Source: JAWKWH01 sp963669285 (GTDB lineage: Bacteria; Pseudomonadota; Alphaproteobacteria; Rhizobiales; Rhizobiaceae). Taken from it: a stretch of DNA of 64,000 nucleotides. Made by a program: the position numbers and the translations under genes. Location of the stretch: the NCBI GenBank assembly GCA_963669285.2, contig CAXXSI010000011.1, positions 310,001 to 374,000 of the forward strand. Direction: 5' to 3'. Positions 9,814-19,950 of the stretch are shown here, piece after piece; within the stretch, counting starts at the first letter, position 1, and the number at the start of each line of letters is the position of its first letter. The notes beneath the pieces were generated by a model, which searched no databases, was not told the DNA's origin, and worked only from the letters and a program-made list of their open reading frames with translations.

Positions 9814-10044
9814 ATCACGTTTGAGTGCCTGTTCGGTCGAACAGTACTGCCTGCCGATGATACGGCGGCCGCGTTGCCGGGAATGCTTCCCGACAAGCCG
9901 CCCGGTGGCAAAACCAAGTCTAGTCGCAATCAGAAATGCAAGAAAATGAACACTAATTACGGGGCCGAAACAATGAAGTGGGGAAACGAAAAAACCTACG
10001 AAATCGCCAAGGAAATTTTCATCAAAACCAAAAGGAGCCTGGTT

Positions 10045-11010
10045 ATGAAGATGAAGAGGGACAATCGAAGAAGGATACCAAGAACCGGGGCGTTATGGCG
10101 GCTACTGGTCGCCGTTCCGGCTGCCCTAATGCTGGCATTGGCGCAGGTCGCGCCTGCCTGGGCGACAATCGACAACACCGTTACGGTCACCGGCTCGTCG
10201 CCAAGCGGCACAAACGACGTGACCGACAACGCGACGGAAAATGTTGACGTCGTTGATGCGTTACCGGCTCTGACCGTGACCAAGGTCGCCGATACTGCCG
10301 GTCCCGTCGCTGCCGGCACGACGATTACCTACACCTATACGGCAACCAACTCGGGCAATCAGACATTGACCGCGGTCAGCATGGCTGATCCGCATGACGC
10401 CAGCGCTGCAAACTCGCTATCGACAATTGCGTTCGTAGCTTCGCCGTTGACCGATGTGGCGCCGCTGCTGGATTCCACAGATGCCGGTGGTGACGATGTC
10501 TGGGATACGCTTGCGCCTGGTGACACGATTACCTGGCAGGCTACATATGTCGTTGCCGTTGCCGATATCTCGACGCAGGTTGGCGGCGATGGAACGATCG
10601 ACAACACGGCGACAGGTAGCGCGCTCGATCCGCTGTCGGCGGCTGTCAATGGGACCAGCCCGGCGGTATCCATACCGGTTGATGCGGTTAGCGCGTCGCT
10701 GCTGATGGCCAAGGCTGCCGATGATACGACTGACGTCATTCTCGGCCAGTTGATCACCTACACCTACACGATCACCAATGACGGTAATGTGCCGATCACC
10801 GCGATTTCGCTGGCGGATGTGCACAACGGTAGTGGTCCAGGACCGGCGCCCGACGCCGACGCCGCGACGCTTACCGACAACGGTACACCGGGTGATTCCA
10901 CCAATCCATCGGGTGGTGATGGTCAGTGGGATACCTTGGCACCGGGTGATGTGCTGACGGTGACCGCCACCTACACGGTGACCCAGTCCGACATCGACAA
11001 TCTGCAGTAA
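10045..11010 (+). CDS. Exported Ig-like repeat protein C, probable polymerising shaft subunit
   Basis: 321 residues from ATG 10045, which has AAAGGAG seven bases upstream; the longer open frame from 9751 lacks such a site. Long-headed signal peptide of 40 residues (basic MKMKRDNRRR head, hydrophobic core, cleavage after APAWA). The mature chain starts TIDNTVTVTG, the strand text that normally lies inside a DUF7507-type repeat. It then has one complete repeat (LTVTKVADT to TIDNTATGSAL and on to VDAVSA) and a second repeat that stops at VTQSDIDNLQ, before its own IDNT strand. It therefore carries both the missing piece (at its N-terminus) and the gap (at its C-terminus). Lies 290 bases after B and 208 bases before D. 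Confidence 0.8.
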   Translation: MKMKRDNRRRIPRTGALWRLLVAVPAALMLALAQVAPAWATIDNTVTVTGSSPSGTNDVTDNATENVDVVDALPALTVTKVADTAGPVAAGTTITYTYTATNSGNQTLTAVSMADPHDASAANSLSTIAFVASPLTDVAPLLDSTDAGGDDVWDTLAPGDTITWQATYVVAVADISTQVGGDGTIDNTATGSALDPLSAAVNGTSPAVSIPVDAVSASLLMAKAADDTTDVILGQLITYTYTITNDGNVPITAISLADVHNGSGPGPAPDADAATLTDNGTPGDSTNPSGGDGQWDTLAPGDVLTVTATYTVTQSDIDNLQ

Positions 11011-11218
11011 ACTTGTCGATGTTCCCGGACTTCCCAATGGGCCCGGTATCTGTCGGGCCGCCGCTTAGTCGGTTGTGTGCTGAATTGGCACCCTGCCGGC
11101 GGCAATGCGCGCATGGATTCGGAGGCTTTGGCCACCGGAAGTCGGGCGCGTACGGGAACGTGTCCGGGCCATCTGCTTTCCGCCTTTTCCAAGGCTCCTG
11201 CGAGGAGGTGGAAACGGC

Positions 11219-14200
11219 ATGATGGCAATGCGCTGGATACGGGCAAGGCAAAAGACCGGGACGCGGAGACGCAAGTCGCCGTGGACGGTTCTGCTTGCCT
11301 TGCTCCTGTCTCTGGCGCAACTTCAATACGCGTTTGCCACCATCGACAATACGGTTGTGGCAACCGGCTCGCATGGCGGGATCCCGGTAAATTCCAATCC
11401 CGCAACCGTGAATGTCGACGTTCAGGACCTGGCTCCGGCCCTGAGCGTCGACAAGCGGGCGACCACGCCCACCTATGTCAATGCCGGGGACATACTGACG
11501 TTTGATATCGACGTCACCAACACCGGCAATACGACGATCACTGCGATCAACGTTTCCGATCCGGACGCCGATACGCTGAGCTGCCCGGGTGGCGGCGCCG
11601 TCATACCGACATTGGCCCCAACCCAAACGGTGACATGTACGGCAACAATGACTGTCATTCCCGCTGACGTCGTTGCTGGATCGATCACCAATACGACATC
11701 GGTTACAGGAACGGATCCGGCCAGTAATCCGGTAGGGCCCGTAACAGATACGGAAACCGTGTTCCGTACGGCGGCTGATCTTGTCACCATCAAATCACTG
11801 GCGTCCGGCAATCCGACACCAGGCGAGGGCGATACCGTTACCTTCCGAATTGACGTGACCAACAATGGTCCGGAGCAGGCGACAGGCGTTGAGCTTACAG
11901 ATCTGCTACCGGCGGGCCTGACCCATGTGTCGGATACAGGCGGCGGTCTCTACAATTCCGGAACAGGTGTCTGGAATGTCGGCACGATCCCGACCGGCGT
12001 CACCGTCTCTCTGGATATTACCGCGACAGTGGATGCAGGAACGGCGGGGCAGACGATTACAAACACGGTCGCGGTAACCGGACTGAACGAAGTTGACACA
12101 AATCCGGTGGGTGATGATCTCACAGAAACGATCGTCATTTCTTCGGCTGACCTGGTGACGGTCAAAACGCTTCTGACCGGCGGTACGCTGTTTGATGGAG
12201 ATACCGTGCAATTCCTGATCACCGTGACCAATAATGGTCCCGATGATGCCACAAATATCAGCCTGACCGATGTACTGCCGGCCGGACTGACCGCGTCGGG
12301 CGCTATTGCAACAGTTAGCCAGGGTTCGTTCGATCAGCCAACCGGCGTTTGGACGGTTGGCACGATTGCCAATGGCGCAAATGCGACGTTGACGCTCGAG
12401 GCGACCATAGATGCCGGTCAGGGTGGCAACACGATCACCAATACGACGACGGCGGCGGTGAGTGCAGATATCGGCGATACCACAACGGTGGGCGATGTGC
12501 TCGACGCCTCGGTTACGGTCGGCCTTCCGGTAATCGATGCGGTTGATGACGGGATTACGGGAATTGATGGTTTGACCGGTGCAACCGGCGTATTGAACAT
12601 CTTTCCGAATGACACGATCAACTCCAATCCGTTTGCGGTCGCTGATGTCAATCTGACAAACCTGACGCCCGGTGGGCCGCTCACGCTCAATCCTGACGGT
12701 TCCGTCGACGTTGCGCCGGCAACCCCGGCGGGTGTGCACACGATAACCTACGAGATCTGCGTCGCCGCCTATCCGGCGATTTGTGACACGGCGGTGGTCT
12801 CGGTGACCGTCGCATTGCCGGTCATTGACGCGGTAGACGATTCTACACCGGCGGTTGCCGATGGCGTTGCGGGAACAGCCGATTATCTGAACGTGTTCGA
12901 CAACGATACGCTGAACGGCGTCCTGTTCCTGCCGGCTGCCGTCACGCTTACGGAGCTGGCTCAGGGTCCTGGCAGCTTCCTTGTCCTGCAGCCGGACGGG
13001 ACGATTGACGTCCCGCCAGGGACGCCGGCAGGCACCTACACGCTCGACTACCAGATCTGTGATGTCGTCAATCCCGCAGTATGCGATACGGCGCGCGCCA
13101 CAGTAGTCGTCGATCTGCCGGCCAGCATTTCCGGATATGTCTACCGCGATGACAATGGCAACGGCGTTTTCGATGTCGGTTCTGATACGCCGCAAGGTGG
13201 ATTCACGGTTGAGCTGATCACTGGCGGTATCGTGATTGCATCGGTTGTAACGGCTCCGGACGGCTCCTACACCATACCGTCGATACCGGCTGGGCCCGGC
13301 TATCGGCTGGTGTTCCGCGACGGCGGAGGAAATATCGTTGGCGGTATCTCCAACATCAGTTTGGCGCCCGGCGACAATCTCATTGATCAGAACCTGGCTA
13401 TCGATCCGTCGGGCGTGGTTTATGATGCGCTTTCCCGTCTGCCGGTCGCCGGGGCGGTTGTGACGATTACCGACGGCACCGGGACCCCACTCCCCGGTGC
13501 CTGCCTCGTCGATCCGACCCGCCAGGGACAGGTCACGGCGGCAGATGGCGGATACAGATTCGATATCATTCCCGGTGCCGACCCTGCCTGTCCGGTAGGC
13601 GAAACACGTTATCAGATCGTCGTCGCGCCTCCTGCCGGCTTCCTGCCGGGGGTTTCAACCATTCTGCCGCCAATGGTCGGTGACGCAGAGATCACCGCTT
13701 GCACCTTTGATGCGGTTCCCGGCGGTGCCTGCCAGACCTCAAACAGCCCAAATCCGCCGCCTCCGGGCACACCCGCGCTCTACGCGCTGTCGATCTTGCT
13801 GGAGGCGGGTGATCCCAACTTCATTCACAACCATATTCCGATCGACCCGGTTCCCAACACAACCAACATCACGCTGACCAAGGTCGCCGACAGGCGTGTG
13901 GTCCGGCGCGGCGAACGGGTGGGCTACACGATCGAGATCGCCAATCAGGATCCCAATGTCCACGCCAATCTGACACTGGTGGATATCATTCCAGCAGGAT
14001 TCCGGTTTGTCCCCGGTTCGGCCACGATAGACGGTGTTGCGGCCACTCCAACCGAATCAGGCGCCCGGCTCGATTTCACCGGAATCAATCTCGGGCCGAA
14101 TCAAACCATCGTCGTGATGATCATGCTCGACGCGCTCAGCACTGCCGGACCGGGTAAATACATCAATCGAGCCCGTCTGTTCGATGCCGGTGGCAATTTG

Positions 14201-14824
14201 CTGGCACCTGAGGCTACTGCGACGGTGGAAATCCAGCTCGAGCCGGTATTCGATTGTTCCGATGTCATCGGGCGGGTGTTCGATGACGAAAACCGCAACG
14301 GCTATATCGATGATGGCGAACCGGGCCTTCCGGGTGTCAGACTTGCTACGGTCAACGGGCTTTTGATCACTACCGACAGACATGGTCGCTTCCATGTCGC
14401 ATGTGCTGAGATCCCGGACCGGACGATCGGCTCCAACTTCATCCTGAAGTTGGATACGCGAACATTACCAACAGGTTACAGAATGACGACGGAGAATCCC
14501 CGGGTTGTCCGTTTGACTGCCGGCAAGACCGTCAAGATGAATTTCGGTGCTGCGACCGGCCGTGTGGTCAGGCTCGACATCAATGGTGGAGCATTCGAAA
14601 ACGGTACCGCAAACCTGAAGCAAAAGTGGCTCGCGGGAATCGACCAGTTGATCGAAGTTTTGCGCAAGGAGCACTCGGTTCTTCGGCTGACATATCGGGC
14701 CGCACGGGGTGAAGGTGCGTTGGCCCGCGAAAGGGTTAATGCAATCATTGCGTTAGTCAGGGATCGGTGGGACTCGTTTAACGAGAGCTATCCCCTTGAA
14801 ATTGAAAGCGAAATTTTGAAATAA
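11219..14824 (+). CDS. Exported long repeat protein D, probable base/anchor subunit
   Basis: About 1,201 residues from ATG 11219, with GAGGAGG about 10 bases upstream; the start at 11105 would place a long Pro/Arg-rich stretch before the signal. Signal peptide of 40 residues, cleaved after YAFA. The mature chain starts TIDNTVVATG like protein C. Order: Ig-like DUF11 repeats (ADLVTIKSL, ADLVTVKTL units), two DDDT-type cadherin-like units (VIDAVDDGITG, VIDAVDDSTPA), SdrD-B-like segments (GYVYRDDNGNGVFD, IGRVFDDENRNGYIDD), a further DUF11 repeat (ITLTKVADRRVVRRGE), and a C-terminal alpha/beta part (VLRLTYRAARGEG then RVNAIIALVRDRW) that resembles OmpA-like domains without their usual peptidoglycan-binding residues. 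It does not end in the truncated repeat. Probably docks with the barrel protein encoded next. Confidence 0.8.
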   Translation: MMAMRWIRARQKTGTRRRKSPWTVLLALLLSLAQLQYAFATIDNTVVATGSHGGIPVNSNPATVNVDVQDLAPALSVDKRATTPTYVNAGDILTFDIDVTNTGNTTITAINVSDPDADTLSCPGGGAVIPTLAPTQTVTCTATMTVIPADVVAGSITNTTSVTGTDPASNPVGPVTDTETVFRTAADLVTIKSLASGNPTPGEGDTVTFRIDVTNNGPEQATGVELTDLLPAGLTHVSDTGGGLYNSGTGVWNVGTIPTGVTVSLDITATVDAGTAGQTITNTVAVTGLNEVDTNPVGDDLTETIVISSADLVTVKTLLTGGTLFDGDTVQFLITVTNNGPDDATNISLTDVLPAGLTASGAIATVSQGSFDQPTGVWTVGTIANGANATLTLEATIDAGQGGNTITNTTTAAVSADIGDTTTVGDVLDASVTVGLPVIDAVDDGITGIDGLTGATGVLNIFPNDTINSNPFAVADVNLTNLTPGGPLTLNPDGSVDVAPATPAGVHTITYEICVAAYPAICDTAVVSVTVALPVIDAVDDSTPAVADGVAGTADYLNVFDNDTLNGVLFLPAAVTLTELAQGPGSFLVLQPDGTIDVPPGTPAGTYTLDYQICDVVNPAVCDTARATVVVDLPASISGYVYRDDNGNGVFDVGSDTPQGGFTVELITGGIVIASVVTAPDGSYTIPSIPAGPGYRLVFRDGGGNIVGGISNISLAPGDNLIDQNLAIDPSGVVYDALSRLPVAGAVVTITDGTGTPLPGACLVDPTRQGQVTAADGGYRFDIIPGADPACPVGETRYQIVVAPPAGFLPGVSTILPPMVGDAEITACTFDAVPGGACQTSNSPNPPPPGTPALYALSILLEAGDPNFIHNHIPIDPVPNTTNITLTKVADRRVVRRGERVGYTIEIANQDPNVHANLTLVDIIPAGFRFVPGSATIDGVAATPTESGARLDFTGINLGPNQTIVVMIMLDALSTAGPGKYINRARLFDAGGNLLAPEATATVEIQLEPVFDCSDVIGRVFDDENRNGYIDDGEPGLPGVRLATVNGLLITTDRHGRFHVACAEIPDRTIGSNFILKLDTRTLPTGYRMTTENPRVVRLTAGKTVKMNFGAATGRVVRLDINGGAFENGTANLKQKWLAGIDQLIEVLRKEHSVLRLTYRAARGEGALARERVNAIIALVRDRWDSFNESYPLEIESEILK

Positions 14825-14908
14825 ACTTCAACCAGACGTAATTTATTCATATCTAATTAACCATAAACATTAAAGACTCGGACTCGTTTTGAACAAGCGG
14901 GTTCTAAT

Positions 14909-17900
14909 TTGTCGTGGGCGGATAAATCGAGGGGCTATCCCCGCGCGGGCCGGGGGATTCTGTCTGGCCGGCTTGTCGCAAGCACAAGAACTGTGCTTGC
15001 GGCCGCTCTTTCCTCATTTTTGCTGCTGACCGCACCGACCGGGAGTACGACTCCGGGGGAAACTCAATCCGAGTTTTCAATTTCTGTTTCCGATGATGCA
15101 CACCGAAAGTCCGATCGAGGCAACGTCGCCGAGCCTGCATATCGGGATACATCGGATGCGCCCGCCGATCCGGCCTACCCGCAAAACGAGGCCCCTACGA
15201 GCCGTTCACCTGAGCCACTGCCCGCGAACGCTACCCGCCTTCAAGGCCACATGCCTTTGTTCGCCGAAATCGCAACACCGTTCTTGAGTCCGTCAGAGAC
15301 CGGCGAAGCCGCAGCGGTTCCCGCATCGTCCGGGGGTTGGCCGTTGCTCGCCGAGGCGGGGCCGATTGAATTGCCGCCTGCCAAAGTGAAAATGATCAAA
15401 CAGGCTGTGTTGTCGGAAGGTCATCAGGCTGTTTCGAATGCGAAATCGGATCTTGTTGTGGGCAGCATTCGCTCAAAAGCCAGTGTCGAGGCGAGCAGAC
15501 GAAGGATATCCGGCAAGGCCAGTAAATCAACCGGTATCGGCAAACGCCGACAGGCGCGCAAGTCGGCGCGACTGATCACCGGGTCCATTCCAATCAGGAG
15601 CGCTGAAGCCGATACAGCCGATATCGATCCGGAAATCATGTTTTCCATCAGTGTCGATGGCGAGCGGGTTGCCGGCACGCAGGCTCCCGTCGACAACAGT
15701 CGGGTAACCGACAAGGCACTTGAAGCGATGGACATTCAGGTCAAGTTCGACGGACTTGAGGTTGAACCGGCTTTGAATGTCTCGACACTTCCCGTACGCC
15801 GCAGCTATCGGGCGGGCGAACGGGTGAGTTTCCTTGCGACCGCCAACTATCCGGCTTTCATCAATCGGGCCGAAATCTGGATAACCGCGCAAGACGAAAA
15901 ACATCGCGGTCGCGCGGCGACGATCATTCCGGTCGACATCAACGGCACCGCCTTCTGGAAGATGCCGGCTGACGGACCGGCAGATTATGAGTATGTGCTT
16001 CGTGTCTACGATATCGATGGCCGGTTCGATGAAACCGCACCGCTCACGCTTTCGCGTACCGTGCGATTTACTGACGGCCATGAACGCCTTGGCGCTGCGA
16101 TTGCACCGGGGCTCGGCGAAGACAGAACCGCCAAGCGGAACATTCCCGTCCATGGAGGCGCCGTGACGGTATATGGCCGCGATGTGCCGCCCGGATACGA
16201 TGTGCTCATCATGGGTGAAACAGTACCCGTTGACCGGGAGAATGCATTCGTAATCCAACGAATTCTGCCGGCTGGCGATCATGGTGTCGATGTGGTTGTC
16301 GATGGCGGTGACGCCGGCGGCGTTCAATTCGAGCGGTCCGTCAATATCCCGGCTAATGACTGGTTCTACGTCGCATTGGCTGACGTGACGGTCGGTTACC
16401 GTGACGGAGATGCAGGTATTGAAACCGTCAGACCCGGCGAATTCGGCGATGTCTATACCAAGGGTAGGTTGGCCTTCTATTTGAAAGGCAAGATCAAGGG
16501 CAAAACGCTTCTCACCGCGGCTGCTGACACGGGAGAGGGTGAACTAGGCAGTATTTTCAAGGGTTTTGACGAGAAATCGTCGCGAGACCTGCTGCGGAGA
16601 CTTGATCCGGACGACTTTTATCCCGTCTACGGAGACGATTCCACGACGATCGAGGATGCTCCTACCAGGGGTAAATTCTATGTCAGGCTGGAACGCGGCG
16701 ACAGCCATGTCATGTGGGGTAACTACAAAACGACCATATCCGGGACCGAGTTGATGCGCTCGGATAGGGCGCTTTACGGTGCCAGCGGCGCTTACCGCTC
16801 ACCCGATACGACCTCGTTCGGCGAGCGTCGCACCGAAATCATCGCCTATGCCGCACAACCGGGCACATTGCCGCAACGCGATGTTTTCCGCGGCACCGGC
16901 GGCTCTGCCTATTTCCTCAAATACCAGGACATAACGGCAGGTTCCGAGACGGTGACGGTAGAAGTCCGTGACAGGACGACTGGTGCAATCATCGAGCGCC
17001 AGCGTCTGCAGTACGGCAAGGACTATGAGCTGGATGCGATACAGGGCGTCATCATCCTGTCGAAGCCATTGTCGTCGATCACCGGTGGTTCCGACCCGGT
17101 GCGCGGCGGGGCATTGGACGGACAAGAGCTGTATCTCATCGTCCAGTATGAATTCACGCCGGCAGCCGGTGACGTAGACGGGTATGTCTACGGCGGACGG
17201 GCGCAGCACTGGCTGGGTGAACATGTGCGGATCGGTGTCACCGGAATGAGCGAAAAGACCGGCACGGCAGATCAAGTGGCCTATGGTGCGGACCTGCATC
17301 TGCGCATGTCCGACAACACCTATTTTGAGGCCGAGATAGCAGTCTCCGACGGTCCCGGATTTTCAACCGCGTTTTCCACCGATGGCGGCCTGTCGATCAG
17401 CGACACACCGGTGGCCGGTGTGAGAGGTGTCGCGGCCAAGGCGTGGAGGCTGCGGGCACACGCCTCGCTGGCCGAGATTTCAAATGACCGGTTCACCGGA
17501 TCAATCGGTGGCTATTACGAAAAGAAGGACGCCGGATTTGCCACCTTGGCCGAGCAGGTGAGCATCGAACAGCGAATCTGGGGTGCGCATCTGGAAGTTG
17601 ATCTGACCGAGCGTACATCGGTAAAATTCGCCTATGACGACTTCCGCGACGCCAATGGCAAACAGAGTCGCCTCGGATCGGCCGCGGTAACGGTGCAATT
17701 CAACGAGCGTTGGAAGCTGGCCGTGGGCGTCGAGCATGCCAAATATGCCAATCCGGGGACCACCAAGATCGGATACAATGGCGAACGGACCGATCTAGGT
17801 GCGCGCATTGAGTTTCGACCGAATGAAGACCGTATGTTCTACATGTTTGGTCAGGGTACGCTCGACCGGTCAGGTGATATTCGTCGAAACGATCGCGCAG

Positions 17901-19060
17901 GCGTCGGTGCCGAGTTCAAATTGACCGAGAAAGTTGGCGTTACCGGTGAAGTTTCCTACGGAACGACCGGTGTTGGCGCACGCGCCACGGTGACGTACGA
18001 CCCGACTGCTGATGACCACTACTATTTGGGATATGAACTCAATCCGGACCGCGCGCTGACCGATACCGGAACCTATGCTCTGGTTGGTGACGATCATGGC
18101 ACGCTGATTGTCGGGGCGAAGCGCAAGCTCGATGAAACGCTGTCTGCCTATGCGGAAAACAATTTCGACATATTTGGCCGCCGCCGTTCGCTCACCCAAA
18201 CCTATGGCGTGGTCTATACGCCGGATGCGATCTGGACGGTCAACGGCGGCATCGAAATGGCCCGCGTCAGCGACAGCAGTATCGATCCGGATACCGGACT
18301 CGAGCGTAGCGATTTCGACCGCAAGGCTTTCTCGCTAACAGTTTCATACAATGACGAGGAGGCGGGAATTGCAGGCCGCCTACGCGGCGAAGCGCGCATC
18401 GAGGATTCCCAGGACGGTAGCCGCGATCGCAACACCTGGCTGTTTGCGGCCGGCCTCGAGTGGCGGACAAGTGAGAATTGGCGCCTGATCAGCAAAATCG
18501 ATGCGGTTTTGTCTGATGGCGGCGGATCGTTCAATGACGGCAATTATATTGAGGCGTCGCTGGGTTATGCCTACCGTCCTGTCGACAATGACCGTTTGAA
18601 CGCCTTGTTCAAGTACACCTACCTTCATGATCTTCCGGGTCCGAGCCAGGTCAATGTTTCCGGCGATCTGCTGGGTCCGGCGCAGCGCAGCCACATCCTG
18701 TCGCTGGATGCGACATTCGATGTTCGCCCATGGTTGTCAATCGGAGCGAAATACGGCCTGCGCGTCGGCGAAACCCGCGCTCGGGGCGCTGCCAATTGGG
18801 AACAGTCGATCGCGCATCTGGGCATTGTGCGGGCGGATTTCCATATCGTGAAAAACTGGGATGCACTGCTTGAGGCGCGCGTGATGCACATTCCTGGACA
18901 GGATACGACCGAATTCGGTGCGCTCGCCGCTATCTACCGCCACATCGGCGATAATTTCAAAATCGGCGTGGGTTATAATTTCGGCCGGTTCTCTGACGAT
19001 CTTCGGGATGTGACGCTCGATGATCAGGGCATATTTGTGAACATTATCGGCAAGTTCTAG
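14909..19060 (+). CDS. Large outer-membrane beta-barrel protein E of the surface cluster
   Basis: 1,383 residues if the TTG at 14909 is the start; no ATG fits, so the start is uncertain, but the hydrophobic segment TVLAAALSSFLLLTAP follows a basic head and acts as a signal peptide. Residues ~60-260 are Ser/Pro/Arg-rich and low in order. Residues ~270-500 hold Ig-like domains (RRSYRAGERVSFLATANYP; GGAVTVYGRDVPPGYDV). From about residue 510 comes FYLKGKIKGKTLLTAAADTG and LDPDDFYPVYGDDST, then a barrel of alternating amphipathic strands to a C-terminal Phe (NIIGKF), the typical barrel end. This type accompanies DUF11/SdrD-like proteins in other proteobacteria. Inferred role: outer-membrane anchor or exporter for A-D. 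Follows D by 84 bases. Confidence 0.75.
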   Translation: MSWADKSRGYPRAGRGILSGRLVASTRTVLAAALSSFLLLTAPTGSTTPGETQSEFSISVSDDAHRKSDRGNVAEPAYRDTSDAPADPAYPQNEAPTSRSPEPLPANATRLQGHMPLFAEIATPFLSPSETGEAAAVPASSGGWPLLAEAGPIELPPAKVKMIKQAVLSEGHQAVSNAKSDLVVGSIRSKASVEASRRRISGKASKSTGIGKRRQARKSARLITGSIPIRSAEADTADIDPEIMFSISVDGERVAGTQAPVDNSRVTDKALEAMDIQVKFDGLEVEPALNVSTLPVRRSYRAGERVSFLATANYPAFINRAEIWITAQDEKHRGRAATIIPVDINGTAFWKMPADGPADYEYVLRVYDIDGRFDETAPLTLSRTVRFTDGHERLGAAIAPGLGEDRTAKRNIPVHGGAVTVYGRDVPPGYDVLIMGETVPVDRENAFVIQRILPAGDHGVDVVVDGGDAGGVQFERSVNIPANDWFYVALADVTVGYRDGDAGIETVRPGEFGDVYTKGRLAFYLKGKIKGKTLLTAAADTGEGELGSIFKGFDEKSSRDLLRRLDPDDFYPVYGDDSTTIEDAPTRGKFYVRLERGDSHVMWGNYKTTISGTELMRSDRALYGASGAYRSPDTTSFGERRTEIIAYAAQPGTLPQRDVFRGTGGSAYFLKYQDITAGSETVTVEVRDRTTGAIIERQRLQYGKDYELDAIQGVIILSKPLSSITGGSDPVRGGALDGQELYLIVQYEFTPAAGDVDGYVYGGRAQHWLGEHVRIGVTGMSEKTGTADQVAYGADLHLRMSDNTYFEAEIAVSDGPGFSTAFSTDGGLSISDTPVAGVRGVAAKAWRLRAHASLAEISNDRFTGSIGGYYEKKDAGFATLAEQVSIEQRIWGAHLEVDLTERTSVKFAYDDFRDANGKQSRLGSAAVTVQFNERWKLAVGVEHAKYANPGTTKIGYNGERTDLGARIEFRPNEDRMFYMFGQGTLDRSGDIRRNDRAGVGAEFKLTEKVGVTGEVSYGTTGVGARATVTYDPTADDHYYLGYELNPDRALTDTGTYALVGDDHGTLIVGAKRKLDETLSAYAENNFDIFGRRRSLTQTYGVVYTPDAIWTVNGGIEMARVSDSSIDPDTGLERSDFDRKAFSLTVSYNDEEAGIAGRLRGEARIEDSQDGSRDRNTWLFAAGLEWRTSENWRLISKIDAVLSDGGGSFNDGNYIEASLGYAYRPVDNDRLNALFKYTYLHDLPGPSQVNVSGDLLGPAQRSHILSLDATFDVRPWLSIGAKYGLRVGETRARGAANWEQSIAHLGIVRADFHIVKNWDALLEARVMHIPGQDTTEFGALAAIYRHIGDNFKIGVGYNFGRFSDDLRDVTLDDQGIFVNIIGKF

Positions 19061-19141
19061 ATCGTCCCATTTCCCCATTTGATCCGTCGTCCGCTGCGTG
19101 CAATGCTGAAAAGCGAATAGCGAAAACCTATCGGAACAAAC

Positions 19142-19939
19142 ATGCGTGAAGCTGACCTTTTATGTGACGATTTTGACGGATACGCCGTTTTGACATTGAA
19201 CCGGCCCGACCGGCTGAACGCGTTCACGACGGAACTGCATGGCGCATTACGCGAGGCGCTGGATAGGCTTGAGGCTGATGAGGAATGTCGCGTCATCGTG
19301 TTGACGGGTGCGGGACGTGGTTTTTGCGCCGGTCAGGACCTGGCGGACCGTGATCCGTCCCTTTCCTCGGAACGTCCGGATCTGGGTCAGACACTGGAAA
19401 CGCACTACAATCCACTTATCCGCCGGCTGCGGGCCATGGACAAGGTGGTTATTTCTGCTGTTAACGGTGTGGCCGCAGGCGCCGGCGCCAACATCGCATT
19501 GGCAGCGGATATTGTCATCGCGGCGAAATCGGCGAAGTTCATTCAGGCATTCTCCAAGATCGGCCTGATTCCGGATGCGGGCGGGACCTACTGGCTGACA
19601 CGGCATCTTGGCGAGGCGCGGGCCAAAGCGCTGGCGCTGACTGCGCACCCGCTTTCTGCGGAGGATGCCGCCAATTGGGGCCTTATCTGGCGGGCGGTGG
19701 ATGACGATGCGCTGATGGACGAGGTGCATCAATTGGCCCGGCAACTCGCCGATGGACCGTCCCGTGCTTTCGCTTTGACCAAAAAGGCAATTCATGCTGC
19801 CTCAGCCAACGCGCTCGACGAACAACTGCAGCTTGAACGAACCCTGCAGCGCGAAGCGGGCTTTTCAGACGACTACAAAGAAGGCGTGGCGGCATTCCTG
19901 GAGAAGCGACCGGCCAACTACCGCGGTGGGAGACAGTAG
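19142..19939 (+). CDS. paaG: Enoyl-CoA hydratase/isomerase, PaaG-like
   Basis: 265 residues, crotonase fold. Conserved stretches: LNRPDRLNAFT, the oxyanion-hole text GAGRGFCAGQDLADRD (near residue 58; the GQDL form is typical of PaaG), and IGLIPDAGGTYWL with the acidic residue used in isomerisation. PaaG isomerises 1,2-epoxyphenylacetyl-CoA to the oxepin in phenylacetate breakdown. No other paa genes are present, so another acyl-CoA substrate is possible. Located 82 bases after the barrel gene and convergent with coxG. Confidence 0.75.
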   Translation: MREADLLCDDFDGYAVLTLNRPDRLNAFTTELHGALREALDRLEADEECRVIVLTGAGRGFCAGQDLADRDPSLSSERPDLGQTLETHYNPLIRRLRAMDKVVISAVNGVAAGAGANIALAADIVIAAKSAKFIQAFSKIGLIPDAGGTYWLTRHLGEARAKALALTAHPLSAEDAANWGLIWRAVDDDALMDEVHQLARQLADGPSRAFALTKKAIHAASANALDEQLQLERTLQREAGFSDDYKEGVAAFLEKRPANYRGGRQ

Positions 19940-19950
19940 TTCGTTGGGTC

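Noticed and set aside
6757..11010. Stop-codon readthrough or programmed frameshift to complete the last repeat of A, B or C
   Set aside because: None of the three frames after these stops encodes the missing strand pair; C and D have their own signal peptides and ribosome-binding sites.
11906..13195. 429-residue minus-strand open frame
   Set aside because: Antisense to the repeat protein D gene; Arg/Ile/Asp-rich low-order text caused by the repeated codons opposite.
4858..14824. Repeats considered as CRISPR or satellite DNA
   Set aside because: Periodicity comes from coding Ig-like repeats; there are no short identical repeats with unique spacers anywhere in the window.
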